Shown here: positions 10,789-12,501 of the stretch, piece after piece
Layout: every line of letters begins with the position of its first letter
How positions within the stretch are numbered: position 1 is the stretch's first letter
Program-made: the position numbers and the translations under genes
DNA from: Haplosporangium gracile
Taxonomy: Eukaryota > Mortierellomycota > Mortierellomycetes > Mortierellales > Mortierellaceae
DNA: 12,501 nucleotides
Assembly: GCA_015499985.1 (NCBI GenBank)
Contig: JAAAUF010000985.1
Location: forward strand, 1 to 12,501
Direction: 5' to 3'
Notes under the pieces: generated by a model
Databases searched by the model: none
What the model saw: the letters and a program-made list of their open reading frames with translations, nothing else
Told to the model about the DNA's origin: nothing

Positions 10789-12081
10789 ATATCCTTCTGA
10801 ACGTCAGTTATATCTATCTCCACATTGCCGAACTTCCTTTTCATTTCTCTTACTTCAGTTCTCAACTCTATCACCTTGTGACCTAGTGTTCTCACCATGG
10901 CTTTCAACTTGGTCATGGAATTATGAAATAGGTCCAACGTACCCTGTAGGTCCTCTATGACCGGTCTCTTTGCCAAAGTGGCCACGTGTTCGGAAAGGGT
11001 CCTGTGCTTGTCGGCCATATCATCATATTTTTCATTGGAGGACTGGAAGACTGTGTACAATCTGTTCTGCATATCGCTCAATCGTGCGGCTGCATCCAGA
11101 GTGGCTTGAGAGACAGAAGAGGTTGTGATGGGGGTAGATCTGGTGGGATGAGTGGAGGGTTTGGTGACGGTTGTTCTTGCTCGGATGGAAGCTGACTTGG
11201 CAATAGTTGACGTGGATGAGAACTCGTCGACATCGTTTCCTTCTGCATTGTCGAGAGCTCTCCTCTCTCCGAGTATCAGTATCGATCCTTGTACGGCTGC
11301 TGCGTTGATGACATCCTGCTCTTCCGCCTCGCGTTCTTTTGCCAGTTTCCTCTCTGCTGTGGTCCGGAACTTCTGGGCGACAAAATCGTTGTGAAGATCG
11401 TAGATGTCCTTGGCATACTCCGCCAGCTGGATGAGTTTGTACTCATAAAGACCTCCTGTCTCCATCTTTAACACTGCATCCATCTTGCCATACTGCTTCA
11501 CAACTCGATTGTACATCAAGTGAAGAGCAAGGGGGGTCGCCTGTTTGAGGGTGGGTTCCTGGCGGCGGGGCTCCTTTATCAAAGTCTTGAATGAGTGACT
11601 CGAGCGAGCAACCGAGAACTTCTCGGTACTGTTGTTGTCAAGGAACATTAGGTCTGGAAGACGACCCAACAGAAACCTGCAGGCCAAGAAAACGCTGCGC
11701 TGATTGGTGTTGTCCTTTTTGTACCGCAGACCCGAGTAACGGCTGTTGTCGTCAACCTCCGCTGCTCCAACTTTGACTGCACCATCTTCCTCGACGCCAT
11801 CTGATGAAGAAGAGGAATCAGAGCTCGAATCTATAGAACAGAACGAACTCGAACGGTGAGTGATTCAAACCCAAACGTGCTGTTGAAGCAGGCAAAGCAA
11901 AAAAAGACACTACCTTAGAGGCTTGCTTCTTACCGTCACCATCCTCCATGCCGTTGATAACAACTTGTTTGACCAGGTCCAAGACATCTGGAGGATCTTT
12001 AAAGGGTAACAACAACACGCCAAAATTTTCGGCTTGCGTAAAAGTGGCAGACATGCTTTTATTTTTACGAGAACCCGTCAT
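10764..12081 (-). CDS. Unrecognised 404-aa acidic/serine-rich coiled-coil protein, two exons
   Basis: I do not recognise this family. Exon 1 is 12081-11934 and exon 2 is 11830-10764; the 103-nt intron has a strong GTAAGA donor and a CTATAG acceptor. Phase 1 joins them so that exon 2 stays open for its full length. A second possible donor (AAG/GTAGTG, 11913 on) breaks the frame. The ATG at residue 10 is an alternative start. Visible layout: a hydrophobic, acidic N-terminus (about 10-50) with FGVLLLPFKDPP; an acidic Ser run (51-65); a central region (about 85-200) with RSVFLACRFLLGRLPDL and YNRVVKQYGKMDAVLKMETG, which looks folded; a Glu/Arg/Ala-rich helix with AERKLAKEREAEEQ; a Ser/Thr/Pro linker; and a long coiled coil over about the last 100 residues, ending in KKKK. 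The protein contains no tryptophan, which argues against a Myb/SANT domain, the usual Harbinger partner. It has no signal peptide or membrane helix. It converges on the transposase relic and its stop lies inside the relic's last codons. Confidence 0.72.
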
Positions 12082-12240
12082 AGTATAAGAGTTTCGAGGG
12101 TAGAACGTTTGCGCGAGTATTGGCTTGGTGTGATGGGTGTTTGTTTTGTGAGAGCGAGAACATGTGCAAAAAGTGAAACGACTTAAAAAAGTCCATGCGA
12201 CTGTTCTTTCAGAGCATCACAAGCATAAGCTACCAAAGAA

Positions 12241-12264
12241 TAAGTCATTTTTCAAAATGACTTA
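12241..12264. repeat. Perfect inverted repeat, 11-bp arms with a 2-nt loop
   Basis: TAAGTCATTTT is followed after TC by its exact reverse complement AAAATGACTTA. It lies about 160 bp upstream of the 404-aa gene. Related GACTTA/AAGTC strings occur nearby at about 12180-12193. It may be a protein-binding palindrome, a cruciform-forming site, or a trace of a transposon end or MITE. Confidence 0.8.
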
Positions 12265-12489
12265 ATTTGCTCCCAAAGGTCTTTATTATTTAGAATGTGC
12301 CTGAAAATCACTTTTTGTCCCTCTAAGCAATGAAAAAAAAGGAGCGAGCGGAGCGTACATGTGAAGGAAGGGGGAAGAGAAAAGAAAAGAGAGAGAAAGA
12401 TAAAGGGGGTTGTCAAGAAAAAACACAGGGGGGGAGCGAGAGTTGTCTCTCCAGCGACAATTTCCAGCATGTTGAGGTGATGTAAAGCG

Positions 12490-12501
12490 TTTTTTTTTTT
12501 T
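12490..12501. repeat. Poly-T run at the window edge
   Basis: At least 12 consecutive T residues close the window; the run may continue outside it. It is listed only as a low-complexity feature. Confidence 0.8.

Larger units (their letters stand above)
12082..12501. other. Upstream flank of the 404-aa gene to the right edge, no gene recognised
   Basis: The first 200 bp should hold the promoter of the minus-strand 404-aa gene; no clear TATA box stands out. A hairpin GACTTAAAAAAGTC occurs at about 12180-12193 and a longer palindrome at 12241. From about 12329 to 12440 the plus strand is purine-rich with runs of A and G. The window ends in a T run. A 72-codon minus-strand frame at 12252-12470 is built from these low-complexity tracts and is not accepted as a gene. 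Confidence 0.5.

Noticed and set aside
10764..12081. Identification of the 404-aa protein as the Myb/SANT partner of Harbinger
   Set aside because: No tryptophan is present, so the usual Myb/SANT core is absent; only position supports the idea.
12252..12470. 72-codon minus-strand frame near the right edge
   Set aside because: Built from a palindrome and A/G-rich tracts, with no motif.

Overview
The window is eukaryotic and looks fungal, most likely from Mortierellomycotina (Mortierella or a close relative). The strongest clue is an intact 445-residue stearoyl-CoA delta-9 desaturase fused to cytochrome b5; from family knowledge it closely resembles the Mortierella alpina OLE1 type. The genes carry short GT-AG introns, codons in the two apparently highly expressed genes favour C in third position, and leaders are pyrimidine-rich. 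These features fit an early-diverging filamentous fungus.

Layout. At the left edge, the first 19 complete codons of translation elongation factor EF-1alpha run off the window on the minus strand. About 1.3 kb of non-coding sequence follows. Next on the minus strand is a TVP18 gene (Golgi tetraspan protein, CG6151-P/Flower family) at 1374..2904. I rebuilt it from seven exons, two of them only 23 nt long, and its first intron has a GC donor. A roughly 1.06 kb divergent promoter region separates it from an SR-protein kinase (SRPK/Sky1/Dsk1 type) on the plus strand, 3966..6576 in six exons. After 1.55 kb without a gene comes the OLE1-type desaturase, 8130..9587 in two exons, with a TATA box about 190 bp before the ATG.

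The right third looks different. A plus-strand PIF/Harbinger (HARBI1-like, DDE_Tnp_4) transposase relic lies at 9956..10788, disabled by two in-frame TGA codons, a frameshift and a TAG, and cut off before its last catalytic residue. Converging on it, and overlapping its last 25 nt, is an intact-looking two-exon minus-strand gene for a 404-residue protein I do not recognise. That protein has an acidic serine-rich N-terminal segment, a conserved-looking central region and a C-terminal coiled coil. It may be cargo, an accessory gene of the transposon, or an unrelated orphan.

How the genes relate. EF-1alpha, TVP18, SRPK and OLE1 are housekeeping genes for translation, Golgi membranes, splicing-factor phosphorylation and lipid unsaturation; nothing suggests a shared pathway or cluster. 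The transposase relic and the orphan facing it form the only accessory-looking segment and the most likely place for something undescribed. I saw no tRNA, rRNA or CRISPR signal.
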